A DNA stretch of 64,000 nucleotides from Brenneria goodwinii (lineage in GTDB: Bacteria; Pseudomonadota; Gammaproteobacteria; Enterobacterales; Enterobacteriaceae): contig NZ_CP014137.1 in assembly GCF_002291445.1 (NCBI RefSeq), positions 5,084,001-5,148,000 on the forward strand, given 5' to 3'. Position numbers and translations under genes: made by a program. The first letter of the stretch is position 1; each line of letters starts with the position of its first letter. Positions 32,355 through 40,741 of the stretch are shown here, one piece after another. Under the pieces are notes generated by a model. That model had not been told where the DNA came from and made no database searches. It saw only the letters and a program-made list of their open reading frames with translations.

Positions 32355-33644
32355 ATGAAACTCTACAATCTTAAAGATCATAACGAGCAGGTCAGCTTTG
32401 CTCAGGCTATCAAGCAGGGGTTGGGACGTCAGCAAGGGCTGTTTTTCCCCTTGGAATTGCCCGAGTTCAGCCTGACGGAAATCGACGAACTGCTGAAAAT
32501 GGATTTTGTTACCCGCAGCAGCCGTATTTTGTCCGCTTACATTGGGGATGAGATGTCTGATGAAACGGTATATCAACGGGTTAAAGCGGCATTTGCCTTC
32601 CCTGCGCCGGTCGTTTCTGTTACGGAAGATATTGCTTCACTGGAGTTGTTCCACGGGCCGACGCTGGCGTTCAAGGATTTCGGCGGCCGTTTTATGGCCC
32701 AGATGCTGACTGAAGTCGCGGGCGACAACAAAATCACCATTCTTACCGCCACCTCCGGCGATACCGGCGCCGCGGTCGCGCACGCGTTTTACGGCCTGGA
32801 AAATATCCGGGTGGTGATCCTCTACCCGCGCGGCAAAATCAGCCCGCTACAGGAAAAACTGTTCTGCACGCTGGGGGGCAATATTCATACTATCGCCGTT
32901 GACAGCGATTTTGATGCCTGCCAGGCATTGGTCAAGCAGGCTTTTGATGATGAAGAGCTGAAAAAAACCATCGGCTTGAACTCGGCCAACTCGATTAATA
33001 TCAGCCGATTGCTGGCGCAGATCTGTTACTACTTTGAAGCGGTGGCGCAGTTGCCGCAGGAAGCGCGTAATCAACTGGTGGTTTCTGTTCCGAGCGGCAA
33101 CTTCGGCGATCTGACCGCCGGCCTGTTGGCTAAATCCCTCGGCCTGCCGATTAAGCGTTTTATCGCCGCCACCAATGCGAACGATACCGTGCCGCGTTTC
33201 CTGAGCAATGGCGTGTGGGAGCCGAATAAGACCGTCGCGACCTTATCCAACGCCATGGATGTCAGCCAGCCGAACAACTGGCCGCGAGTGGAAGAACTGT
33301 TCCGCCGTAAAAACTGGCAGTTGAAAACGTTGGGCTTTGGTTCGGTAAGCGATGAAACTACCAAAGAAACCATGCATGAACTCGACGCGCTGGGCTATAC
33401 CTCAGAGCCTCACGCGGCGATTGCCTACCGCTTATTGCGCGATCAACTGCAACCCGGCGAATTCGGGCTGTTCCTGGGTACGGCGCATCCGGCGAAATTT
33501 AAGGAAAGCGTGGAAGCGATTCTGGGCAAAGAACTGGCGCTGCCTGAAGCCCTGGCGAAACGCGCCGATCTGGATTTGCTGTCGCATAACTTCCCGAATG
33601 ATTTCGCGACCTTGCGTCAGTTCCTGATGACGTTGCCGCAATAA
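32355..33644 (+). CDS. thrC: Threonine synthase
   Basis: A 429-residue PLP enzyme that turns O-phosphohomoserine into threonine. The PLP lysine is in FHGPTLAFKDFGGRF, the phosphate-binding loop in TATSGDTGAAVAHAF, and the SVPSGNFGDLTAGL segment contacts the cofactor. It starts three bases after thrB and ends the operon. Two hairpins follow, one of which looks like the operon terminator. Confidence 0.98.
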   Translation: MKLYNLKDHNEQVSFAQAIKQGLGRQQGLFFPLELPEFSLTEIDELLKMDFVTRSSRILSAYIGDEMSDETVYQRVKAAFAFPAPVVSVTEDIASLELFHGPTLAFKDFGGRFMAQMLTEVAGDNKITILTATSGDTGAAVAHAFYGLENIRVVILYPRGKISPLQEKLFCTLGGNIHTIAVDSDFDACQALVKQAFDDEELKKTIGLNSANSINISRLLAQICYYFEAVAQLPQEARNQLVVSVPSGNFGDLTAGLLAKSLGLPIKRFIAATNANDTVPRFLSNGVWEPNKTVATLSNAMDVSQPNNWPRVEELFRRKNWQLKTLGFGSVSDETTKETMHELDALGYTSEPHAAIAYRLLRDQLQPGEFGLFLGTAHPAKFKESVEAILGKELALPEALAKRADLDLLSHNFPNDFATLRQFLMTLPQ

Positions 33645-33659
33645 TCCTTGCTCTTCAAG

Positions 33660-33744
33660 GGCGGAGGCATCCGCCTTTCAAGTGTCTGGTTAAGTTGGTT
33701 TCTTCCATTCGCAATCCCCGCGCAGCGCAGGCGGGGATTGATTT
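33660..33744 (+). terminator. thr operon terminators
   Basis: GGCGGA-GGCA-TCCGCC followed by TTT lies at 33660-33678. A second, longer hairpin (AATCCCCGC / GCGGGGATT around GCAGCGCAG, 33713-33739) is followed by GATTTTATC. They lie between thrC and the converging yaaA. Confidence 0.75.
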
Positions 33745-33808
33745 TATCTGACTCTACGGCGCGGGAATGACGGAAAGGGAACCACAATGACGATCGGGGC
33801 CGCAGTTG

Positions 33809-34582
33809 TCATTGCTCATGGCGCTTAAACACCAGTTCTTGCGCGGAAGATTCTGCATCAGCAAAGAAATAACCATCCAAATCGAAGTCTTTCAACTGTT
33901 CTGGCTGCGTCAGCCGATTTTGAATAATAAACCGGCTCATCAACCCGCGTGCTTTTTTGGCGTAAAAACTGATGACTTTAAATTTACCGTTCTTCTCATC
34001 CAGGAAGACCGGTTTGATGATCCGGGCAGGCAGTTTTTTGGGATTGACCGATTTAAAATATTCGTCAGAAGCCAGATTAATCAGAATATCGTCGCCCTGT
34101 TCGCCTAGCGCCTGATTCAGCTTGTTGGTGATGGTATCTCCCCAAAAGCTATAGAGATCTTTGCCGGCCTTGTTGCTGAGTTTGATCCCCATTTCCAGCC
34201 GATAGGGCTGCATTAAATCCAGCGGACGTAAAACACCGTATAAACCTGACAGCATACGTAAGTGCTGCTGGGCGAAATCAAAGTCGTCTTCGCTAAAATC
34301 TTGCGCGGCCAAACCCGTATAGACATCGCCTTTAAAGGCCAGTAACGCCTGGCGCGCATTATCAGGAGTAAAGTCCGGGCGCCAGTCATTAAAGCGAACG
34401 GCATTCAGGCTGCCCAGTTTGTCGCTGATACCCATAAGCGATGAGATCTGCGCCGGCGTCAGTTTCTTACAAATGGAAATCAACTGGCTGGCGTGATCCA
34501 GTAATTCCGGCCGGGTATAGCGTTTTGTCGCTAAAGGACTGGTGTAATCAAGCGTTTTTGCGGGAGAAATAGTTATTAACAT
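33809..34582 (-). CDS. yaaA: Peroxide stress resistance protein YaaA
   Basis: A 257-residue protein of the YaaA/DUF328 family, which lowers free iron during hydrogen peroxide stress and binds DNA through a helix-hairpin-helix-like region. It starts MLITISPAKTLDYTSPLATK and shows the conserved FKGDVYTGLAAQDF and LSGLYGVLRPLDLMQPYRLE blocks (read in parts). E. coli YaaA has 258 residues and is OxyR-regulated; no OxyR site could be called here. It converges on thrC and is divergent from talB. Confidence 0.96.
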   Translation of the reverse strand: MLITISPAKTLDYTSPLATKRYTRPELLDHASQLISICKKLTPAQISSLMGISDKLGSLNAVRFNDWRPDFTPDNARQALLAFKGDVYTGLAAQDFSEDDFDFAQQHLRMLSGLYGVLRPLDLMQPYRLEMGIKLSNKAGKDLYSFWGDTITNKLNQALGEQGDDILINLASDEYFKSVNPKKLPARIIKPVFLDEKNGKFKVISFYAKKARGLMSRFIIQNRLTQPEQLKDFDLDGYFFADAESSAQELVFKRHEQ

Positions 34583-34946
34583 TCGCCATGTCCTATAGGG
34601 CTGATTTCAATGCCCTTACTATAGCAAGAACCAGATAAAAATCAGGCAAGAAAGCGGCGATGGCTATAACAGGGAACAGCAATCATCGGGTTAGTCATCG
34701 AGCGACAATAAAATAATTGGCTGATAGCAGAGTATTACGCCGTCTTTTCACCCGCTATCAGCAACATGCGCGGGGGAAGCATGAAGCATCGCGCACAGAT
34801 TGACGACGCTGGCGAAAAGGCTATCTTGCGCCCGATTTCGCGCGTGTTATTATCAGATTCAGGCGAAATATAGAAAATGCTACCGGTTCATGCATTAGTA
34901 CTCTACGCATAAACTAATCCACATATAAACAATGAGAAATGCCAAC
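34583..34946. other. Divergent region between yaaA and talB
   Basis: 364 bases with promoters expected in both directions. A TATAGAAAAT stretch near 34870 could belong to the talB promoter. An imperfect repeat of GCTGATAGC / GCTATCAGC at about 34720 and 34757 forms a loose dyad. No gene is supported. Confidence 0.45.
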
Positions 34947-35900
34947 ATGACGGATAAACTGACTTCCCTGCGCCAATTTACAACGGTTGTGGCTGATACT
35001 GGTGATATCGCGGCAATGAAATTATACCAACCGCAAGATGCCACGACGAACCCCTCACTCATTCTGAATGCCGCTCAAATTCCTGAATATCGTAAGCTGA
35101 TTGATGAGGCGATTGCCTGGGCGCGCGATCAGAGCGACAGTCGTGAGCAGCAGGTTATTGATGCTAGCGATAAACTGGCCGTTAACATCGGGCTTGAGAT
35201 CCTGAAACTGATCCCCGGCCGTATTTCAACGGAGGTTGATGCTCGTCTTTCCTATGACACTGAAGCCAGCGTCGCAAAAGCCAAGCGTCTGATTAAGCTT
35301 TATAACGATGCAGGCATCAGCAATGACCGTATCTTGATCAAACTGGCTTCCACCTGGCAGGGGATTCGCGCCGCGGAGCAGTTGGAGAAAGACGGCATCA
35401 ACTGTAATCTGACGCTGCTGTTCTCCTTTGCCCAGGCGCGCGCATGTGCCGAAGCCGGCGCATTTCTTATTTCGCCGTTTGTTGGCCGTATTCTGGATTG
35501 GTACAAGGCCAATGGCGATAAAAAAGAATTTGCCCCTGCCGAAGATCCGGGCGTGATATCTGTTAGTGAGATTTATAACTACTACAAAGAACACGGCTAC
35601 GAAACGGTCGTTATGGGGGCGAGCTTCCGTAATGTGGGTGAAATCCTTGAGTTGGCCGGATGCGATCGCCTGACCATCGCGCCGGCGTTGCTGAAAGAGT
35701 TGTCTGAAAGTGAAGGTGAAGTGGTCCGTAAACTTTCTTATACCGGCGAGGTTAAAGCGCGTCCGGCTAAAATGACCGAATCGCAGTTCTACTGGCAGCA
35801 CAATCAAGACCCAATGGCCGTAGATAAACTGGCTGATGGCATTCGTAAGTTTGCGGTCGATCAGGAAAAACTGGGAAAAATGATTGCTGAGTTACTGTAA
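34947..35900 (+). CDS. talB: Transaldolase B
   Basis: A 317-residue enzyme of the non-oxidative pentose phosphate pathway that moves a dihydroxyacetone unit between sedoheptulose 7-phosphate and glyceraldehyde 3-phosphate. The start ATG 34947 gives MTDKLTSLRQFTTVVADTGD like E. coli, with identical length. Schiff-base Lys is in ILIKLASTWQGIRAAEQL, Asp17 in ADTGDI, and Glu96/Thr156-type residues in STEVDARLSYD and NLTLLFSFAQA. It complements rpiA in the same pathway. A terminator follows. Confidence 0.98.
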   Translation: MTDKLTSLRQFTTVVADTGDIAAMKLYQPQDATTNPSLILNAAQIPEYRKLIDEAIAWARDQSDSREQQVIDASDKLAVNIGLEILKLIPGRISTEVDARLSYDTEASVAKAKRLIKLYNDAGISNDRILIKLASTWQGIRAAEQLEKDGINCNLTLLFSFAQARACAEAGAFLISPFVGRILDWYKANGDKKEFAPAEDPGVISVSEIYNYYKEHGYETVVMGASFRNVGEILELAGCDRLTIAPALLKELSESEGEVVRKLSYTGEVKARPAKMTESQFYWQHNQDPMAVDKLADGIRKFAVDQEKLGKMIAELL

Positions 35901-35918
35901 AAGACGGTTAGGATAAAC

Positions 35919-35946
35919 AGCCGGGTAGCGATATCCGGCTATTTTT
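35919..35946 (+). terminator. talB terminator
   Basis: AGCCGG and CCGGCT pair around GTAGCGATAT and are followed by ATTTTTAT. Confidence 0.8.
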
Positions 35947-36066
35947 ATCGTGCCGAGTATATATCCTAAATATTGTCGACTATTAATCAGATTCGTTTAT
36001 AAATTAAGAAATAGTACATATTTCGGCCGTTTTTATTCTCTGGGTAAACTGTCACTAAATGGATTG

Positions 36067-37155
36067 TTATTTTGCTACGGTATTTCGCATTTCCTTGGCG
36101 ACATAGAGTTTCTCATCAGCCCGATTCATCACTTCTATTAAATCTTCTGATTCAATCTGATATTCAACCAGCCCGATACTCACCGTTAGGCTGAGGTCTG
36201 TTCCTAATATTTCACTGCGAATTTCGCTGATGCGTGATCTGGCTCGTTCCGCAACCACATAGGCCTCATTTAGCGCGATATTGGGTAAAATAATAGCAAA
36301 CTCATCACCGCCGATTCGGCCAAAAATATCTTCCCGGCGGAACGAATTTTTAAACACGTCGGCCACCAGTCTTAATGCCTCATCCCCGGCGCTGTGGCCG
36401 AGCGTATCATTTACACTCTTAAAGTGATCGATGTCGATAAGAATGACGCAAAGGGGACGCTTGGAAAAATTGGATATACTCAGCGCCTTATTGGCAGCCA
36501 TAAAAAATGCGTCTCGACGCAGGCAGCCGGTCAAGTCGTCATAGCGTGCCGTTAAAGGGAGTTCTATCAGGTATTTCTTGGTGAGAATGGAAAGCAGGCT
36601 GCCTAGTACGGCGATAAGCAGCACGATGCAAAGTATGGTAACGATGGCGGTGGTGGTGGATAGCGTGTCAAATATCGAGGGATACGGGTCATTTGCCGTT
36701 GTCCTGATGCGAATGCCCAGTAGATCATCGTCCTGCGCCGACAGAATAGGAAAAATGACGGTTAGCGTGCCCTTTCCTGCAAAACTTCCGATCGAGGGGA
36801 GTTTATTCTGACACACCCGGATAATCGTCATATCATTAAATTTCAGATCGGTGGTTGATAATCTATGGATGCATTCTCTGCGGACGTCTCGGGTATTAAA
36901 TGCAAACGTTCTCATTCGGGCAGAAAGATAACGTCCTGTTTTTTCCGTTATATCAGTTTCTGTTACATCGCCGGAATTATATGATTCATAAGTTTTGATT
37001 ATTGAATCCAGGTCGTGTCTTTCTACCTTCCAGGTTCTTTTGTTTGATTCATGTATGACGATGACAGAGATTGAAAAGGAAATAAAACCAAAAATAATGA
37101 AGGCGGACATAGGATGAGAAAAAAGTTCTAATATCTTATACTTAGCGCTATTCAT
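36067..37155 (-). CDS. Membrane-bound diguanylate cyclase (GGDEF)
   Basis: A 362-residue protein with a membrane segment at about 17-36, a periplasmic sensor domain of about 130 residues (two cysteines, Cys95 and Cys115), a second membrane segment at 167-191, and a GGDEF domain. The active motif GGDEF is at 282-286, and an RRED at 273-276, five residues before it, gives the RxxD inhibitory I-site. It should make cyclic di-GMP from GTP and be product-inhibited. The sensor family is not recognised. AAGGA precedes the ATG. No phosphodiesterase neighbours it; the E. coli talB-mog interval has no such gene. Confidence 0.93.
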   Translation of the reverse strand: MNSAKYKILELFSHPMSAFIIFGFISFSISVIVIHESNKRTWKVERHDLDSIIKTYESYNSGDVTETDITEKTGRYLSARMRTFAFNTRDVRRECIHRLSTTDLKFNDMTIIRVCQNKLPSIGSFAGKGTLTVIFPILSAQDDDLLGIRIRTTANDPYPSIFDTLSTTTAIVTILCIVLLIAVLGSLLSILTKKYLIELPLTARYDDLTGCLRRDAFFMAANKALSISNFSKRPLCVILIDIDHFKSVNDTLGHSAGDEALRLVADVFKNSFRREDIFGRIGGDEFAIILPNIALNEAYVVAERARSRISEIRSEILGTDLSLTVSIGLVEYQIESEDLIEVMNRADEKLYVAKEMRNTVAK

Positions 37156-37546
37156 GGGTATTTCCTTGGTGTGACTTTTTTACTTATTATCTTTATATAT
37201 GAAAATTCGTGCCAACTTTACCATATTATCCAAAATCTGGTGAGGTTTAATGATGGCATGGCCTTCTTTTTCTTTGTTTAAATAGCTTTGTTTGGGAAAA
37301 ATCTGATGTTTGTTTGGCGGCGGAAAACAGGGTGTCGCTATTACCTTTTTTAGGTTCGGCGCCCACGATGACTTGATTGAAGTGGGTTCGTTTCATTTTT
37401 TAAACGGTATTTAATAATTATTATCATATATCGCGCTGAACGATATTTTATGTTGTGATCCTGTCGTATCACTTTTCTTATTATAATGTGCTTAAATCAG
37501 ACAATATCCTGATAAAATTAGTTTTTTATTTTATTAGAGGGTTGCT
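37156..37546. other. AT-rich divergent region between the cyclase and mog
   Basis: 391 bases, markedly AT-rich compared with the flanking genes, with promoters for both sides expected. It holds a Fur-like box at 37412-37426. No reading frame of convincing quality is present. Confidence 0.5.
37412..37426. promoter_or_regulatory. Candidate Fur box
   Basis: TAATAATTATTATCA matches the 7-1-7 Fur consensus TGATAATNATTATCA except at one position. It lies 121 bases before mog and 257 bases before the cyclase start. AT-rich sequence raises the chance of a false match. Confidence 0.35.
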
Positions 37547-38134
37547 ATGAACGTACTGCATATTGGTTTGGTCTCCATTTCCGATCGGGCATCCAGCGGG
37601 GTTTACCAGGATAAGGGAATACCCGCGCTGGAAACTTGGCTGTCGTCCGCATTGACGACGCCTTTTGTCGTTGAAACCCGACTGGTTCCTGATGAACAGC
37701 CGCTGATTGAGCAGACGTTGTGTGAACTGGTGGATGAACGCGGTTGCCATCTGGTGCTGACCACGGGCGGTACCGGGCCTGCGCGCCGTGATGTGACGCC
37801 TGATGCGACGTTGGCCGTTGCCGATCGTGAAATGCCGGGTTTTGGTGAGCAAATGCGGCAAATCAGTCTGCGATTTGTGCCAACGGCAATCCTGTCCAGG
37901 CAGGTGGGGGTGATTCGTAAGCATGCGTTGATTCTTAATTTGCCTGGGCAGCCTAAATCCATCAAAGAGACATTGGAAGGGCTTAAAGATGCTGACGGCA
38001 ACGTTATCGTCGCCGGGATCTTTGCCAGTGTTCCTTACTGTATACAGCTACTGGAAGGGCCTTATGTGGAAACCGACCCAACGGTAGTAGCAGCTTTTCG
38101 TCCTAAAAATGCCGTACGTGAAATAAAAAACTAA
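37547..38134 (+). CDS. mog: Molybdopterin adenylyltransferase
   Basis: A 195-residue enzyme, equal in length to E. coli Mog, that adenylates molybdopterin before metal insertion by MoeA. It begins MNVLHIGLVSISDRASSGVY; the conserved TTGGTGPARRDVTPDAT loop and LNLPGQPKSIKETLEG segment mark the MoaB/Mog fold. Start ATG 37547 follows AGAGGG. It stands alone after the divergent cyclase, whereas in E. coli it directly follows talB. Confidence 0.97.
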   Translation: MNVLHIGLVSISDRASSGVYQDKGIPALETWLSSALTTPFVVETRLVPDEQPLIEQTLCELVDERGCHLVLTTGGTGPARRDVTPDATLAVADREMPGFGEQMRQISLRFVPTAILSRQVGVIRKHALILNLPGQPKSIKETLEGLKDADGNVIVAGIFASVPYCIQLLEGPYVETDPTVVAAFRPKNAVREIKN

Positions 38135-38261
38135 AGTTGAGCTATTTCACAAATAAGATCCAGTCTTGCTGGTGTATAAAAATTTTGCCGGTATAGTAAT
38201 CTTGGCTTTACACTTTAAGGGCGAAGTTTTATCTATTCCATCTGGCACTGCACGGTAAATT

Positions 38262-39599
38262 ATGGAACGCGAGCATCAGCAACCACACCGTCGATTGAAC
38301 CGACAGGATTACAAAACACTCTCTCTGGCCGCCCTGGGCGGTGCGCTGGAGTTCTATGATTTCATCATTTTCGTCTTTTTCGCGGCGGTTATCGGCGATC
38401 TCTTTTTCCCGGCGGACATTCCTGAGTGGGTGCGTCAGGTTCAGACCTTTGGCATTTTCGCCGCCGGTTATTTGGCTCGTCCGCTGGGGGGCATCGTCAT
38501 GGCCCATTTCGGCGACCTGGTGGGGCGTAAGAAAATGTTTAGTCTGAGCATTTTGCTGATGGCGCTGCCGACGTTGGCGATGGGGATGCTGCCCACCTAT
38601 CAATCTATTGGTATTGCCGCTCCATTATTACTGCTGCTGATGCGCGTGCTGCAAGGCGCGGCGATTGGCGGCGAGGTTCCCGGCGCCTGGGTGTTTGTGG
38701 CGGAACACGTTCCCCGTTCCCGCATCGGCCTTGCCTGCGGTATCTTGACCGCCGGCCTGACGGTGGGGATCTTACTGGGCTCCATGATTGCGACATTGCT
38801 GAATACCCTCTTTACCCCGGCGCAGTTAGCTGACGGGGGCTGGCGTTTGCCGTTCTTCATCGGGGGAATTTTCGGTCTGGTGGCGATGTATCTACGCCGC
38901 TGGTTACAGGAAACCCCCATCTTCATTGAAATGCAGGCGCATAAGAAGCTGGCCTCGGAATTGCCGTTGAAATCCGTGGTCGTCAATCATAAGAGAGCGG
39001 TCGTGGTTTCTATGCTGCTTACCTGGATGCTGTCGGCTTGCATCGTGGTGGTGATTTTAATGGCTCCCACCTATCTGCAAAAAGTACACGGCATTTCTGC
39101 TGCGATGGCGTTACAGGCCAACAGCCTGGCTACCATCGCTTTGATGTTCGGCTGCGTCGTTGCCGGTCTGCTGATCGATCGTTTTGGCACCAGCAAGATT
39201 TTTATTTTTGGCAGCCTTTTGCTGGCCGTGTGCAGCTGGTTTTTCTATAGTGTCGCGGCAAGCGATACGGAACTGCTGTTCGCCGGCTATGCAATCACCG
39301 GATTCAGCGTTGGGGTGGTCGGGGCGGTGCCTTACGTTATGGTGCGAGCCTTCCCGGCCGAGGTGCGTTTTTCCGGGATCTCGTTTTCCTACAATGTGGC
39401 TTACGCCATCTTTGGGGGGCTGACGCCGATTTTCGTCACCTTAATTATGAAGGTTACGCCGTTGGCGCCGGCCTGGTACGTATTAACGCTGGCTGGCGTC
39501 GGAGTGTCGCTGGGCGTTTATTTATCCCGCGATCTGGATAGTGACGCCGCCCAGCAGACTGCCGGGAAAGAAGGATCGCATTCTACCGTCGGCGTTTAA
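38262..39599 (+). CDS. MHS-type MFS transporter
   Basis: A 445-residue major facilitator with 12 membrane segments. The first loop signature GRPLGG-type motif appears as YLARPLGGIVMAHFGDLVGR with KKMF following, and the entry segment GGALEFYDFIIFVFF is typical of the metabolite:H+ symporter group (ProP, ShiA, KgtP). The substrate is probably a carboxylate or osmolyte, unproven. The C-terminal tail is short and lacks the ProP coiled coil. The ribosome site is weak. It is convergent with satP, an acetate/succinate carrier. Confidence 0.88.
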   Translation: MEREHQQPHRRLNRQDYKTLSLAALGGALEFYDFIIFVFFAAVIGDLFFPADIPEWVRQVQTFGIFAAGYLARPLGGIVMAHFGDLVGRKKMFSLSILLMALPTLAMGMLPTYQSIGIAAPLLLLLMRVLQGAAIGGEVPGAWVFVAEHVPRSRIGLACGILTAGLTVGILLGSMIATLLNTLFTPAQLADGGWRLPFFIGGIFGLVAMYLRRWLQETPIFIEMQAHKKLASELPLKSVVVNHKRAVVVSMLLTWMLSACIVVVILMAPTYLQKVHGISAAMALQANSLATIALMFGCVVAGLLIDRFGTSKIFIFGSLLLAVCSWFFYSVAASDTELLFAGYAITGFSVGVVGAVPYVMVRAFPAEVRFSGISFSYNVAYAIFGGLTPIFVTLIMKVTPLAPAWYVLTLAGVGVSLGVYLSRDLDSDAAQQTAGKEGSHSTVGV

Positions 39600-39706
39600 T
39601 TCCGACGCGCCATCCCTTATCGTGCTGATGACAACGTCTGCACGATAAGGAACGACGAATGGTGTTGATTGGGCTTTGTCGGCGCACCCTAAATAGTATC
39701 TCGAAT

Positions 39707-40279
39707 TTAGTGCGCGCGGCATTCGCCAATAGGCAGAATCCTGCGGCCTGACTGTTCGTTTATCACTTCCGCCATTGCCAGATAGATTGCGCTTGCCCCA
39801 CAGACAATGCCTTCGAAGCCGGCAACGGTCAGCAGCGTATGGTTGCCGGTAAAATTACCGATGGCCAGCAAGGCGAACAGTACGGTCAAACTGGCAAACA
39901 CGAACTGTAATGCCAGATTGGCTCGTAATGTTCCAAAAAACATAAACAGCGTAAAGATTCCCCACAGGCCGAGGAATACTCCCAGGAACTTGGCGTCGCT
40001 GGCTTCGGCCAATCCCATTTTAGGCAGCATGATAATGCCGACTAGCGTCAACCAAAACGCGCCGTAAGAGGTAAATGCGGTAACGCCAAAGGTATTTCCT
40101 TTTTTATATTCCAGTAGACCGGCCAGGATCTGGGCGATGCCCCCATAAAAGATACCCATGCTGAGAATGATGGAGGAAAGCGGGAAAAAGCCTGCATTGT
40201 GCAGGTTTAATAAAATCGTCGTCATCCCGAAGCCCATCAGTCCTAGCGGACCGGGATTAGCCAACTTGTTTGTGTGCAT
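39707..40279 (-). CDS. satP: Acetate/succinate:proton symporter SatP
   Basis: A 190-residue AceTr family carrier (E. coli YaaH/SatP 188). The start ATG 40279 has AGAGGA before it and gives the conserved opening NKLANPGPLGLMGFGMTTIL, containing the NPAPLGLM-type signature. Six membrane segments follow. It imports acetate and succinate with protons. A longer upstream reading is not supported. It is divergent from dnaK. Confidence 0.95.
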   Translation of the reverse strand: MHTNKLANPGPLGLMGFGMTTILLNLHNAGFFPLSSIILSMGIFYGGIAQILAGLLEYKKGNTFGVTAFTSYGAFWLTLVGIIMLPKMGLAEASDAKFLGVFLGLWGIFTLFMFFGTLRANLALQFVFASLTVLFALLAIGNFTGNHTLLTVAGFEGIVCGASAIYLAMAEVINEQSGRRILPIGECRAH

Positions 40280-40741
40280 AAATCCTCTGCAATAACAGAT
40301 TATTAATATTTCCTTCGCACTTGACGTTGACGCGGGAATAGCGGCAACTTCAAGCATGTTGAGGAAGGTGCTTTGTTAAGGTGCTATTGTCGCCATCACG
40401 CCGGGAAGATCCCTTTTTGCATCGGCGAGCGCGGCATCATATCGGGCGGTTTGCAGGGATACAATATGGCAAATCAAGAATAGTTTGCGCGAACAAGGGA
40501 TAAAGCCCATTTTTTTTCATCTCCCCCCTTGATGATGGAATTGTTGACCCCATCTTATTTTCAACCAAAACAGTTTGACCGAATTAAAAAGGTTTATGTT
40601 GGCCGTTAAGCTCGCTTAGCATCGTTAAAATACGGCGCTAAATGAGTGGAAAACGATGTTGGGTAGTTGAAAAACAGCATATCGCCCACATAGTAGGTTG
40701 AACTACCACACCGAATATGACTTTTTAGTGGAGATGTTTAG
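40280..40741. promoter_or_regulatory. satP-dnaK intergenic region
   Basis: 462 bases with no gene. The right half holds the heat-shock promoter and an untranslated leader of about 180 bases before dnaK, with GTGGAG as ribosome site. The left half should carry the satP promoter, not identified. Confidence 0.6.
40528..40555 (+). promoter_or_regulatory. Sigma-32 promoter of dnaKJ
   Basis: CTTGATG (40528-40534) and CCCCATCT (40548-40555) are separated by 13 bases, matching CTTGAAA and CCCCATNT of heat-shock promoters. It is 187 bases upstream of dnaK. Confidence 0.88.
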
